DNA of 64,000 nt from Trema orientale (GCA_002914845.1 JXTC01000085.1:432379-496378); one strand, 5' to 3'; positions 22,021 to 34,437 are shown, counted from the first letter of the stretch. The notes: a model not told the origin generated them from the sequence alone. Made by a program: numbers and translations.

Positions 22021-25000
22021 TTATGCTGCTTCAGTTTTCTCACAAACAGGACAAAGATCTTCCTCCAAACCTGACCTATCCTCATTCCCAGCATCAGCAT
22101 CAGCATAAGCACTAAAATTGTTAGTTTCAACCTTATCATTGCTAAAAGGACAATCTATAGAATTGGAGTCTGTTGCAATTTTCAGAAGCTCAACAGACGT
22201 GGCTAAATCACGCAATCCTTTTCCATCTTCATCAACAACTTCATGCTTAGCAATCCTATTAACTTCAGACCCAGATAACTTTGTTGTACCAGTTGAGACC
22301 TTCGTACTGGGACTGAGATTTTCCGGTATATACAAGAGTATGTCAGGCCTCACCTTTATATCAACCCAACTGCTCCCATCCCAATCTTTGGAAGCCCTAA
22401 TCTTCTTTTTCTGTATAGTCAGAAACCTCTGTTCACCTAAGGTCACAGAGAAGGAGAAATCACTCGCCATGATAACAGAAGTGCATATCCCAGGAAAAAA
22501 AATATTCACCAACTTATGTAATTAAAACTCTACGTTAGTTAACCAGTGCTCCTCTACGTTAGTTAACCAGTGCTCCCCCGGTGAGGTACCAAAAGAATAA
22601 TTACAGATACAAGGCTTCAAATATTGCAAAGGATTAGAACTTACCAGGACAATAAACTTGCACAGTATCAGTTCCAGAAACTTCAACTCCAGTAACAACA
22701 CCTTCCCACCAACCATCACTCCACCATGCATCCACAGGTGTTCCAACTTCAATCATAATGTCTGTCAAGTCCTTGGGAGGGCATGGCCGGATTGTCAGGC
22801 GCCCTGAGCATCTCATGCCCAGTTTATCAGGAGCAGCCACCATAAATGCAGGTATCCACTCCTACAGTATTAAAAGTATATATTAAGAATTGAATCTCAC
22901 CAATTAATTTTTTTAAAAAAAGTTCATGGTTACTATGGAGAACAAAGAAAACATTCTACCAAATTTTTACCCATGCCAGCACTGAATTCATCTGAACTTT
23001 CTTCCAGTTTCAAGCCAATGGAACAAAATTTACTAAAGAAAGTAAGGATGAAATGATCATAGAAAGAGAGGAAAACACTCTGTTTAGACAGAGAGAAAAG
23101 CATGTCTTTTCTTATTACAACTTACTATCAACAATAGAAATACTAGAAACTAATATAGATCCTTTTAGTACATCAGGCTGCCAGCACAGCCACCTAAAAT
23201 GTAAAGAAACCCATAAAATCGGGAATAAAAAGATAAAGAAACCTGATCTAGACAAACCCATAAAAACAGCAGAAAACAGGGACATAAAAAAACAAAGACA
23301 AAAAGTAAAAAGCTCCCTAAAAATTTGGAAATAAACTGAGACTTTCAACACTCCACCTCAAGCTTGGAATAGATATTAACTCTTCAAACTTGGATGTCAT
23401 TCCAAGCTTGAAACTTGAATAGATGTTAATCATTCCAAGCTTGGATGTCAACTCTGCAAACTTTATTCTCGCAAGAGCTTTTGTGAGGATGTCTACCACT
23501 TGAAAATGTGTTGGTGTAGAAATTAAATTCAGAATTCCTTCTTCAACCTTTTCTTTGATGAAGTATCGGTTTAACTCCATATGTTTAGTCCAATCGTGAT
23601 GAACGGGATTTTTTGCAATACTGATTATTGCTTGATTATTACAAACCACCATCATGGGTTCTTCTGTTGGAATTCTCAATTCCATAAGAAGTTTTCTCAA
23701 CCACATTCCTTCACAAATACCTTGAGCTAAAGCTCAAAATTCTGCCTCAGCACTACTCCTTGCCACCACTGACTGTTTCTTACTGCGCCAGGTGACAAGA
23801 TTACCCCAAATATATGCACAATAGCCAGTTGTCGACCTTCTATCAGTAACTGAACCTACTCAATCTGCATCAGTAAAGATCTCCTCTTTCTTACTTGTTC
23901 CTTTCCTAAAAAATATATCCTTTCCCGGAGTCATTTTTAAATACCGAAGTATTCTGTACACAGCTTCAAGATGATCTTCATTAGGCTTGTTCATAAATTG
24001 ACAGACCACACTAACTGGAAACCCAAAATCAGGTCTTGTATGTGAGAGGTAAATGAGCTTACCAACAAAGCGTTGATATCTTCCTGTGTAAACTAGGGAA
24101 CTGTCTTCCCTGAAACCAAGTTTGCAATTTGAGTCCATTGGAGTGTCTGCTAGTTTGCAACTTAGCATACCTGTTTCTTTCAATAAGTCCAGGACATACT
24201 TTCGTTATGATACCACAATTCCTTTCTTTGAGCGAGCTATCTCCATACATATGAAGTACCTCAAATGTCCTAGGTCCTTGATTTCAAATTCTTTAGCAAA
24301 GAAATCCTTCAACCTGAATATATCTTCTGTAAAGTCCCCAGTTACAATGATGTCATCAACATACACAATGAGAATAGCAATTCTTCCATTCTCCGAGAAC
24401 TTTGTAAACAATATGTGATCTGTTTGGCCCTGAGAATATTCTTCATTACCTTGGTAAATCTATCAAACCAACCCCGAGGGGACTGCTTTAGCCTGTCCAA
24501 AGACTTCTTGAGTTTGGTTTTGAAGTAGAGATTGACATGGAGTATGGAAATTTAGCACCCTAGATGGCATTCTGTTTATGAGGTATGTGGCTGTCAAAAC
24601 TGCCTCCCCCCATAACTAATTGGGGACATGTGTAGTAAATATAATAGATCTAGCTACTTCAAGCAAGTGCCTATTTTTTCTTTCAGCTATCCCGTTTTGT
24701 TGAGGTTTGTCAATACAAGAACTTTTATGTATTATCCCATATGCCTTGAAATACTCTCCAAGAATTGAGTTAAAATAATCTTTGGCATTATCTGATCTAA
24801 AGACTTTTATGTTGGTTTGGAATTGGTTTTGAATCATGGTATGAAAGTCTTTAAATTTGGTGCTAGCTTCTGATTTTTCTTTCATTAGGTATACCCATGT
24901 CAACCTAGTATGATCATCAATAAAGGACAAAAACAACCTAGAACTTGAAATATTTTTAACCCTAGAAGGTCCCCATATATCACTATGTATCATAGCAAAA

Positions 25001-28000
25001 GGATGGGATGATTTATAATCTTGAATGGGATAATTGCTTCTCACATGCTTCGAAAATTAACAGATTTCACGTTGCAAAAGTTTAGGGTTAACATTTTTGA
25101 ATAAGGTAAGAAATAACTTTCTCAAATACTGGAAATTTGGATGTCCTAATCTAAAATGCCACAACAAAATTGCACTTTCTTGATTTGAGATATTTGAAAA
25201 TACAGATAAAGACATACTTGCATGATGAGCTTATTCCTTAGGATTACTAGTCCCCTTGAGAAGATAGAGTCCCGCACACTCCTTAGCATTGCCAATTGTT
25301 CTCCCCGATTCCAAGTCCTAAAAAACACAATGAGTTGAGAAAAACTGAGTAATACACCTTAAATCCTTAGTAAGCTTCCTAATAGATAATAGGTTGTAGG
25401 TTAACTTGGGAACCAAAAGGACTGATTTTCAGATCTTTAGTAACAATAACAGTTCCCATTCCAACCACCTTTGACACTGAACCATCAGTAATTCGCACCA
25501 TGTAATTTCCATAACAAGGACCAAAAGTGTGAAATAAGATAGAGTTACCGGTCATGTGATCGGACACACCTGAATCCATAATCCAAGGGTTGTATTTCTC
25601 CACATGGGAACTCAAAGCTATGGGAAAATTACCTTGTGCCATGGTAACAACTCCTATTGTCTCAGGTGCCGAGTTTTGTTGGCTGATTAGTTTTTTGAGC
25701 AGCTCTAGTTGTTCTCTGCTGAACAGTGAGGAGTCAGGTGCAAGTTGTTCTTCTCTAGTGATTACAAGACCACAACTTTCAGGTATACGTTGATTGCCTT
25801 GATTTCCACCTCTTAGTTTCCGTCGGCTTTCCATGTAACTTCCAACATGTTTCTTTGTAATGTCCAGGTCTCCTACAGTATTTAGATCATGGTCTTCCAC
25901 TTCTACGTTGCTGCTGATTTTCTTTAGAAGTAGTGGAACTATGGGCAGGCAAAGCTAATGATTCACTTTGGTTTAAACCTGGAGGAGACCCAAGCTTAAG
26001 CTTCCTTCGACTTTCTTCACATCGAACTTCTGAAAAAACATCTCGGATGTTTGGAAGAGAGTTTGTAGCAAGAATCCGGCATCTAACCTCATCAAGATTC
26101 TCATTGAGACCAAAGAGAAATTTATAGATTTGTTTCTTTTCCACAATTGTTTCGTATGCTGCTACATCAGTGGGACAACTCCATCTATGCTGGAAAATGG
26201 TGGCTTTGGCCGCACCATCGTTGCTGGAAATTGAGTTCTCTAGGCTGGTGACCTCCGACTTAGAAGTGGCTGGAGCAGCCATCGAGAATGGAAAGATTAC
26301 AGAGCCGAATCTAAGCTCTGATACCATGAAGAAAATAAGGATGAAATGATCATGGACCGAGAAAAAAACTATGTTTAGACAGACAGAAAAGCATGTCTTT
26401 TCCTATTACAACTTACTATCAATAATAGAAATACTAGAAACTAATATAGATCTTTTCAGTACATCAGGCTGCCAGCATAGCCACTTAAAATGTTAAAAAA
26501 CCCATAAAATCAGGAATAAAAGGACAAATAAACCTGATCTAGGCAGACCCATAAAAGCAGCAGAAAACAGGGACATAAAAAGACAAAAACAAAAAGTAAA
26601 AAACTCCCTGAAAATAAGGAAATAAACTGAGACTTTCAACATTTACATTTTACATCTTTAACATACCTCTAAGCAGCCTAATCCATCTGCATCCTCCACG
26701 TCAAAGTATTGAACTTTCAAAAGTTTCTGAGATATCTGTAAGATCTTACAATGGAACCAGCAGCCACGGATGCCACTATCTTGACAGAGAAGCTCTATCC
26801 TCTCATCAACTGAAAATGACATAGGAAGTTGGGACTCAGTTCCAACAATTTTAGTGCCCATTGATTTCGTTGATAACCTAAATTTCAACTTTGGGTATAT
26901 TGGTTCATAGTTTGTTATCTGATTTGCAGGACCAGAACTCTTAACATCAGGACTACCATTTTCCAGTCCTTGCTCTCCCTTGTAATTAGTAGTCCTCTTC
27001 AAACCCACCCTTAGATGATCATCATAAACAAATTCTTTCTCATCTTCCCCACACAACTTAGAGCACTTGACTTTTCGATTAGGGACAACACTGGCATCGA
27101 GGGAGGCAAGAATTGCTTGGTTAGAGTAACCCCGTAATTTAGCAAGAGCAAAGGGTTGAAGCTTGTGGTTTTTGAACTGTCTAAAGCACATACAGACTCC
27201 AGAATATGAATTCTGAGCAACATGAGTGATACATTCCTCATAATGCTTAGGAGTCAAAACAGTTGCAGGACCATCAACACATTCCGCACTGATCACTTGG
27301 ACATGAGGTGTGATGAAAACTTCTCTAGGATGAGGATTTAACTGAGGGATTAAGTCCTTGACTTCCTGATTATGGTGAAACCAGCGCACTTTCACCTTTT
27401 TCTGCCCTTTCCTGTCTTCATACATGTCTTCCAAGTAACCAAGGTAGTGATGATCATCCAAAGCCATTATAAATACGAAGGAATGGACCTGATCATCGGA
27501 GGAAACCAAAAGATATTAATTGAAAAATCTTGGTAAATAGAATGCAAAAGAATTAGTAATGTACAGAACAAGGAGAAGAAAACTATTAATGAGAAAAAGA
27601 GGAGGATGTATCTTACTGCTATTTTGGCTCCATTCCTGCAAAGAGCTGGGTAGTGCTTGAGCTGTTTGGCGCAGATCCAAGCAATACCAGACCATTCGAT
27701 TTCTGAATCCTGAACTTTCAATTTTTTTGAAACCTGGATAATTGAGAATTTATCTTATATCTTCTTCTATTTAAAAGAAAAAGACAAACTAGATATAACA
27801 AACAACAGTATAGGAATACCATTTGATCAGGCAAGAAAGTACGACGAGCACTAGATCCAGTCATTGATAATGCCAGTATAGAGTCATTTGTGCGTGAATC
27901 TATCATCAGAACAGTGTGCTCAATTAGAAATCTATATCCAAGCCAATAATATAAGGAATATAGTAAACAGTGCAGCAGAATGATTCAGCAAAGAAACAAC

Positions 28001-29080
28001 AAGAATGGATCGATAAAATACCAAAAGAAGTAGCAAGATAAGGGTGGAAACCAGACAGTGGTATGCTAGCAAATCTTAGTTCAGGGGGCCTAAAATAATG
28101 TATGAGGCACATCCCATTTTCTAGTACTTTCCAAACAAAATGCAGGCCACTCCTAAAAAGATGATCCTAAAACCATGTTTCAATTCAGAAAAAATACAAA
28201 AGCTCAATGAATGTGAATAGGTTCCGCTAAAAATTCAAGTTCCGTTATCTTTACATGTTTCTTATTACATACCGAAACTTTGCTCATAAATTGTATGTGC
28301 AAAAAATATCAGTTTAACCTCATCTAGTAAGCAAAAAATAACAACAATAATAATCTAATGTTAAATGTTGACACTTAATGAGCTTACTTAATGCAACAGG
28401 TCCCAGCTGAAAACTAGAGGTACATGAAACATGAAATAGTGATGGCTCTAAGAACCAAACAATGCAAACCATTCTCTTATCTTGGTTTGATCCAGTTTTC
28501 ATAAAAATGAAAAACCAATGGTGTACATAGTTTTATACTAGACAGCAAGTAAGGGAACTGAAAAATCAATTGAAAACTATTTAGACATGTACATCATACT
28601 CCTGTTTCTTATTAAAGAAAAATCCCTCATTTTAGAAAAGGCAGAATATCGACTAGTGTAGCCAAGGCCAATTGAGATGTATTGTAAATTGAACTAGCTA
28701 AAGGCAATCCAGATATTAATATATTCTCAATATGAAAATAACTTTTCAACTTTGTACTAAAGACTGTAATGGCTACTAACTATCCAGGTCTATTTCAATT
28801 AAAAAAAGTTAAGGTAATGTACTGACGACTTTACAACTTTTAAGGAATCAAATCCTCACAAAATAGGGAAATACTGATGTTAAAAAAAACCCAATTTGTT
28901 ATGCTCAATCTACAAGTAATATAACATAGTTAACTATCAAGAAATCCGCCACACAAGGTAAATTCCATTTAGATCAAATTTAACATGCAAATTAAGAGCA
29001 ACCAATTATGAGATAACTATACTGAAATAAAACTTTTAGTTGTTCCTCAACCAGTGTCAGTGTTTGTGGGGGTGTGTGTG

Positions 29081-29118
<38 letters not shown>

Positions 29119-32097
29119 TTGTTCCTTTTATCTAGTGCAATAACCTCTCAAATAAATTGATGAATGTCTAACCCTGCCATGCCCTATTCTTGAATATTGC
29201 AAGCCATGTTTTTTTTCAAAGCCGGGGGCCCATAGTTAATTTGTCTACTATTATGTGTCGGTCGTTGAGATGAACTTAAATTTTCAAAGATCGATGAGAA
29301 AGGGGGAGAAATCCAAAACCAGGGATCAACATTTCCTCCCCTCTACCCCATGCCCTAAAATTCTATGTTATAATTGAATCCACAAGAAAAACAAGAATTA
29401 AGAGTCCCAGGTTTCAGAAAAGAGAAGTTTTAAATGTAGTAAACATTATTTTTTTTTTTAAAAAAAAAAAAAGATAATATGATAACTAAAAACAATGATT
29501 TATAAGAAAACTGGGGTTCGTTGATGTACCCGTTCCCTCAGCAGAGCTCGAAAATCCTGTCAACTCACTCATAGCAGCTCTCTGTATCTCTCTCTCTCTC
29601 TCCAAATATTTAGATAGAGAGATAGATTGTGAGAGCTTTCAAATACTAAAAAGCAAAAGGTAATGAGGTTTAATGTGATAGAAGGACAGGCTAATAGCGA
29701 GCGTTCGTCAAAATATGACCACGCATAGACACGTAATAGCCAGCTCCTCTTCCTTAAAAGGATGTTAAAAAAATAATTTGCACTAAATGTTTACTTATAA
29801 TTACAAAAGTTAATTAATTGGAAATCTAATTAACTAAGCAAAAGAAACTAAAAGCCTAAGTGGCTGGGCCTAAATTAGATCTAACATATTGCTCTTTATG
29901 CAACAAAACAAAATTCAAATTCTATAAAATCAATCGGTTGTGCTTCTTCGATGGCATTAAAAATCCTAGGTATCACACCCACTATAGACATAATATCTAG
30001 AAAAGAGTGCAATTTTAGGGAAAATAAAGGTTTTAAAATATATATATATATGTGGGTCAATTTCCTAATGAACATATATAATATCAAACAATATATCATG
30101 AAATTACAGAAGCATGTACAGTGTCCTTATTTTATTTTATTTTATTTTTTTGATAAGGTTCCCTTATTTAAAATTCAAGAAAAAGGCTGGTCTTGATTAA
30201 TATCTTAGTTCTGATATTAAATCCCTTAATCTTAAGAACCACTGCAAAATTTCTGGATTGACAATCCTAACAGCTAGATAGTTGAAGAAATATGATTTTA
30301 AGGTTTGAAAAGTTGTGATGTCATGTAACTATTGTGCTTAAAACCTTGTGTAGAAGAACACCATGGTTTGGTGTGACAAAAAGATTCTCCTTTTTTCTTC
30401 TTTTCTTTTTTTCTTCTAAGGTTTCAAATAGGATTTGTGTCCTTAAACTAAAAACCAAGATAATCATACATCATTCAAGTAGCTTCTAATCTGAATAAAT
30501 AACATTTTACCACATAAAGCATCTCACACTATGACTAATTAATCATAAAGAACTAAAGCAAATATAAATAGGCATTTATTTATATATGTAAACAAGAGTT
30601 TATGCGTATAACTACTAAGCATTCCACATTAAATTCTCAAGACTTCATCCAATCTTATTGCATAAACATAAAATCAGAGTGTTCAAGGTGAGAGAAGGTG
30701 CTAGAATGGTAAGAGATCATTTAAATTGGTCCCTAAACATTGCAAATGTAGACCAGTTAATGGTTGATAAATGCATAGCTTTCAAAAAGTGAGTGCAATT
30801 TATAACATAACTAAATATAGCTAATCCATTCAGTTCTATCCAAAACTCTCTTGCACAAGGGTGGATGGAAGCTACATAAGTCCCACCCTGTAAGTAGGTT
30901 GTGCATGCAAGTTGAGCAATTCGAGTTGTCGCTAAAGCATTAAATCAAAATATGTTATACAAAATAAATTCCGGATATGAAATTAATGTTTTGAAAGCTT
31001 TCCAATAAACTTGAAACTCCTACTTTAACAAACCAAATTAAAGGTAGTCTTAATAATAGTAATATCTTTCAAATAACAACCAGTGATTTAATCCATCATG
31101 TGGCAAAAGTGACACATTAGCATCACCATGCATGAAATTCATATTTCTATGGACATCTAATTTCAGGAAATGCTATTCAGAATCTTTGACCAACACGTTT
31201 TATTTCATATTCAAAGAACTATATACTCAATCTGCCTAAATTAACAATCAACATTTACGTGAGCATCTAAAAATTTGCAACGAAAGAACAACATAGATAT
31301 GCATAACTTAAGCTAACAAAAGGGCATAATGTGAACAACTTATCTTAAATGTTATGCAGAAGTAACTTAAGTAACATATGAATGAACAACCATGCATTCT
31401 TAATCCTAAACCAACCATCTCGAGCACTAGTAACATAAGGAATGAAGAACCATGCATTTTAATCCTAAACCTAGCATCTCGAGCACTAGTTCATTTCCTT
31501 AAAAAATTTGTTACTAAACAGTACATAAATCACTATTTCATCTCCAGCAGTACAAGATACTAATTCAATCTAACATTTTTGGGGATGGCTGTCATGCCTT
31601 AATTATCGTTGGATGGGAATCTGTGGGGAATAATGGGAATCTGTAGAAAATATTTATTTATATACAGATTCCCATCTAACGGTGAGTGGTGAGTAGACAG
31701 GGTCCTACGTAGGAACGCTCCTACTGTAGACGCGCCCAACATTTTTATAACTCAAAGATCCGAGAAAAGGAATCTAAGATATTGCAATGTACAATGCACA
31801 CGTACTTGGAAACTCTGACGGACACTCCCCTGAGACCAAGGATGTGAGCCAATCTACAACTTCTCTTCTAGCTCGCCATTTCATACCGCCATTGACGGAT
31901 CCCTTGGACCCGTAAGCCTGCACAAACTCATCCGAAACAACATACATCATATGCCTTATACTCCTCTCAGTCCCTATAACAACAAGAACCAAGTCCCCAG
32001 ATGCCTCCTTCAAGTAATAATGAACTACACGATTACCACGCTCATGGCATAAAATGTGTTCTTCCCACGCCACGAAACTATGATCCTCCTTAGGCAT
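22021..32097 (-). CDS. BAH and Agenet domain protein (chromatin-reader type)
   Basis: Likely nuclear chromatin protein; BAH and Agenet folds commonly bind modified histone tails, but the target here is unknown. Six coding exons on the minus strand: 32097-31806, 27899-27820, 27733-27617, 27488-26667, 22861-22645 and 22436-22021, total 1944 bp, 647 aa. Exon 1 gives the conserved N-terminal region ([20 protein letters not shown]). The BAH domain lies at about 125-265 ([14 protein letters not shown], then [13 protein letters not shown] and VKVRWFHH). Two Agenet units follow at about 405-440 and 455-515 ([14 protein letters not shown]). Order and length recall the Arabidopsis BAH/Agenet protein that I remember as At1g68580. 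Intron 1 is 3.9 kb. Intron 4 (3.8 kb) hosts a copia element in sense orientation. The last acceptor at 22437 was chosen over a longer ORF start because only it restores the frame (CPG then EQRFLTIQ). Confidence 0.9.
22528..22575. repeat. 24-bp tandem duplication in BAH/Agenet intron 5
   Basis: Two perfect units starting CTCTACGTTAGTTAACCAG sit within the 208-bp last intron (22644-22437), about 90 bp before its acceptor. Confidence 0.93.
23034..23350 (-). repeat. 3' LTR of the intronic copia element
   Basis: Partner of 26327-26641. The terminal CA has mutated to TA on the minus strand (TAAAG at 23034 on +). A purine-rich tract (GAGGTGGAG on the minus strand, 23351-23359) lies next to its start, as expected for plus-strand priming. 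Confidence 0.92.
23317..24540 (-). pseudogene. copia reverse transcriptase (C-terminal) and RNase H remnant
   Basis: [10 protein letters not shown] (about 24330-24370), the [14 protein letters not shown] block, the [14 protein letters not shown] block and the RNase H end ([16 protein letters not shown], 23706 downward) are readable with several frame breaks. The first part of the reverse transcriptase is missing. Confidence 0.85.
24616..25328 (-). pseudogene. copia integrase remnant
   Basis: The core shows the three acidic residues in context: [17 protein letters not shown] and [15 protein letters not shown]. The zinc-binding N-terminal part (about 25050-25330) is frameshifted. The C-terminal part joins abruptly to late reverse transcriptase sequence near 24550. 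Confidence 0.85.
25379..25900 (-). pseudogene. copia gag zinc-knuckle and protease remnant
   Basis: Contains the protease signature as [14 protein letters not shown], where the active-site DSGA has become DSGV. The upstream zinc-knuckle region has lost its cysteines through a frameshift. Confidence 0.78.
25887..26327 (-). pseudogene. copia gag remnant
   Basis: About 146 residues; the later part ([29 protein letters not shown]) is typical of copia gag (UBN2/retrotran_gag). The usual N-terminal half is absent, so gag has an internal deletion. The frame is broken near 25890 before the protease part. Confidence 0.8.
26315..26326 (-). other. Primer-binding site of the copia element
   Basis: TGGTATCAGAGC on the minus strand directly follows the 5' LTR. 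This matches the initiator-methionine tRNA end used by most plant copia elements. Confidence 0.92.
26327..26641 (-). repeat. 5' LTR of the intronic copia element
   Basis: On the minus strand it begins TGTTGAAAGTCTCAG and ends TTTTCTTCA; on + it reads TGAAG...CAACA. It aligns along its whole length with 23034-23350 with scattered substitutions. Confidence 0.93.
29071..29116. repeat. (GT)n-(AG)n microsatellite in BAH/Agenet intron 1
   Basis: Short GT run (29071-29082) followed by about 16 AG units (29085-29116). Confidence 0.92.
31372..31489. repeat. 59-bp tandem duplication in BAH/Agenet intron 1
   Basis: Two units, 31372-31430 and 31431-31489, share CCATGCATT, AATCCTAAACC and ATCTCGAGCACTAG with a few mismatches. 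Confidence 0.85.
31607..31681. repeat. Inverted repeat (hairpin) in BAH/Agenet intron 1
   Basis: Arms CGTTGGATGGGAATCTGT (31607-31624) and ACAGATTCCCATCTAACG (31664-31681) pair over 18 bp with one mismatch, around a loop of 39 bp that contains another GGGAATCTGT. It could be a small MITE core. Confidence 0.8.
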
Positions 32098-33794
32098 GGT
32101 GATTTTAACGGAGACCCAAATTAACTCGAGGTACCTCCTTATATCACATCAGCTGCAATTTTCAAACTCCACCGATGAGCTATTTTGATACTCGTGCTAA
32201 CTCAGTCGGCCACAAAACCCTGAAAACGCTACTTAGGCTCTCATAAAACTCAAACCCATTCACGAAAATGCTAAAGCCTGTACACGTTTCGCAAACAAAT
32301 ATCACCAAAAACCCTCCTTAGCTCAATAGGTATGGAAACAAGAATGAAGGCAAACAATATATGTGTGTGTGTGTATATATATGTATCTTGGCTAAAACCA
32401 GCCGCCAAAGAAGTGACTACGAATGAAATAAGCGAAAAAAAATAAGGAAAAAATGCGCAAAAGTCAGAGAGGACTTGGGTTCCAAAAACCCTAAAACCAA
32501 GTCCCAAAAAGGCGAAAAAGGGAAAAACAGAAGGAAAAACGAACTGGGTCTTCAACTCTTGCGTAGTTGAAAGGCCCGGAGAGCCAAAAAGGCAGAGAGA
32601 GAGGACTCAAATGGCCTTAACTCTGAAACAATTGTCGAAAACGGAATGAACGATTTCTGGGTTTAAGAGATACAGAAGGAAGACGACAAAGAAAGCAAGG
32701 AAAGGTTTTGAGGGGTCGGAAAGTCCGTCGGAGCAGGAGTCGAGAAGGTTTTGAACAAAGCTTTTTGGCTAAAGAGTTTGTGGAGAGTGCAAAGAGTCTT
32801 TTCTGGGTGAGTTGTGAATGAAACTTCGAAGAAGAAAGACCTGAATGACAGAGAGAAGCACAGAGAAATGGGCAGTCGCAGTGTTGTTGTTGCAGAGCTT
32901 GGGGACAGAGTTGGACTCCATTGACATCTGGTGTGGTGAGGCGGAAGGGGGTAGGGAAGAACCGAAGAAGCGAAGGGAAATAACAAGAAGGGTAGAATAG
33001 GAAATATGATATTTATTCAGGGGTATTGTTGTACGCCAAAACGGGTATTGTGTGACCTCGAGGGCTTTTCTTGAATACGTGGCGAATCAAGACACTATTA
33101 TGAATTTATGATTGCCGATTTCCCTCAATCAGCGAATCTAAACTTTTGACAAAAAATAATAATAATAATAATAATCTAAACTCGGTGTGCCACGTGGCTA
33201 AAAAAAAAACCCCTTCAACGACGTCGTCTCATTTGGGAAATTTTTCTTTTTTCATTAGCTTGTTGAAAATGATTAATAGAATTTACAACAAAATAATCAA
33301 CTTAAATGTTTGTTTTTCAAATACATGTATTAAATATAAAAACTAGTATATTCTGAATAGTGCAATGCTATAAGGCATCAGTAGTACCTAGCACCACAAT
33401 AAAGTATAATAGAAATATAATTTTAATCTACAATAACAAACTCACAAATTATGTGGTATTAAGCACAATATGGTGTCCTTAACTAATTATTCTTTTGTAT
33501 ATAATATACTAAGCACAAAAATATATATATTCAATTGTTTATCTAAAAAAAGAAAAATAGACATTTAGTAAAACGAAGTCCAAAAAAGGTACACACCTGA
33601 ATTTTCCAATCGAAATAAGACTGATAATGTCGTTCACACCATAAACAAAAAATATATATAATTATTAGTTCTTGATTATAACTGGAAAGGTTTAAGCGCC
33701 ATAAGATAGGAACTTTGACTAAGTCTATACACGTCTTAATCATCGTGTTCTTATAAATTATGACTAAGGGAATGATTTTTTTTCTTTTGAGTCT
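32098..33794. other. 5' flank of the BAH/Agenet gene and intergenic sequence
   Basis: The first 900 bp probably hold the 5' UTR and promoter of the minus-strand gene; they include (GT)n/(AT)n near 32360 and purine-rich blocks on the + strand around 32580-32960. ORFs at 32271-32555 and 32663-32986 are low-complexity readings of this leader and are not accepted as genes. From 33000 on, plain AT-rich spacer. Confidence 0.45.
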
Positions 33795-33802
33795 CTCTTA
33801 CT

Positions 33803-34437
33803 TAGAGATGTAAAGTGGGCCGGGCCGGGCCGGACCGGCCTGACCCACATTTGATAAACACATATGAGCTTTGTACTGTACCTAGGTTCGACCCCCTAAA
33901 ATATGGGTTGGACCAGCCCAGCCTATATTCTTCTTAAGAGGCCCGGCACAACCCACAAGCCCAGCCCACATTTTATACGAGTTTAAGTAGGCCGTGCCTA
34001 AGTGAATTATACCTAAGTGGGCCAAATATGGGCCACAATATGGACCTAATTTTATTATTATTCTATACTTCAAAATATTAAATATAGGCCTAAAATCCAT
34101 TCATATTCTTTTAAAATTTGAATAAATTAAAAATAAACAAAAATTAGTAAATAAATAACATTAAAAGCATATAAATAAAAATATTTAATTAAAATTTTTT
34201 AAAATTTTAATTAAAAATATATTTAAAATTATATATAGAAGGACTAAATATAGGCCTAAAGTGGGCCGATAGAAATGTAGGTCGTGTCGGGCCAGACTTG
34301 TAGACCTATGACTAAAGTCCAATCTAGCCCCTACTATATATAACGGGCCGGCTCAGGCCCACATAATATGGATCTGGACTGAATCGGTACCGTACTTTTT
34401 CTTCGGAATATAGATCGGCCCACATTTGACATCTCTA
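33803..34437. mobile_element. hAT-like non-autonomous element, 635 bp
   Basis: Ends are inverted repeats TAGAGATGTAAAGTGGGCC and, reversed, TAGAGATGTCAAATGTGGGCC. An 8-bp duplication flanks it, CTCTTACT (33795-33802) against CTCTTATT (34438-34445), one mismatch. TAGAGATG-type ends with GGGCCGGGCC subterminal repeats and 8-bp duplications are typical of hAT elements. There is no transposase; the middle is AT-rich. Confidence 0.82.

Larger units (their letters stand above)
23034..26641 (-). mobile_element. Ty1/copia LTR retrotransposon, internally deleted, in BAH/Agenet intron 4
   Basis: A complete insertion of 3608 bp with two LTRs of about 315 bp and a perfect 5-bp target-site duplication TTTAC (23029-23033 and 26642-26646). 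On the minus strand the 5' LTR is 26327-26641 and the 3' LTR 23034-23350. The domain order gag, protease, integrase, reverse transcriptase, RNase H identifies copia. The element is shorter than an intact copia (about 5 kb): the N-terminal halves of gag and reverse transcriptase are missing, and stops and frameshifts interrupt the rest. It therefore cannot move by itself. It lies in the same orientation as the host gene, so its LTR polyadenylation signals could act on the gene's transcript. Confidence 0.95.

Noticed and set aside
22437-22512. Longer N-terminal reading of the last BAH/Agenet exon
   Set aside because: The frame is open to about 22512, but no AG in the right phase lies there; the acceptor at 22437 joins CPG to EQRFLTIQ in frame.
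31607-31681. Possible microRNA precursor
   Set aside because: The stem is only 18 bp with a long loop and repeats within; it fits a MITE remnant better, and there is no small-RNA evidence.
32271-32986. Two minus-strand ORFs (94 and 107 codons) upstream of the BAH/Agenet gene
   Set aside because: Phe/Ser/Pro-rich readings of the CT-rich leader; no domain, and in the position of the 5' UTR and promoter.
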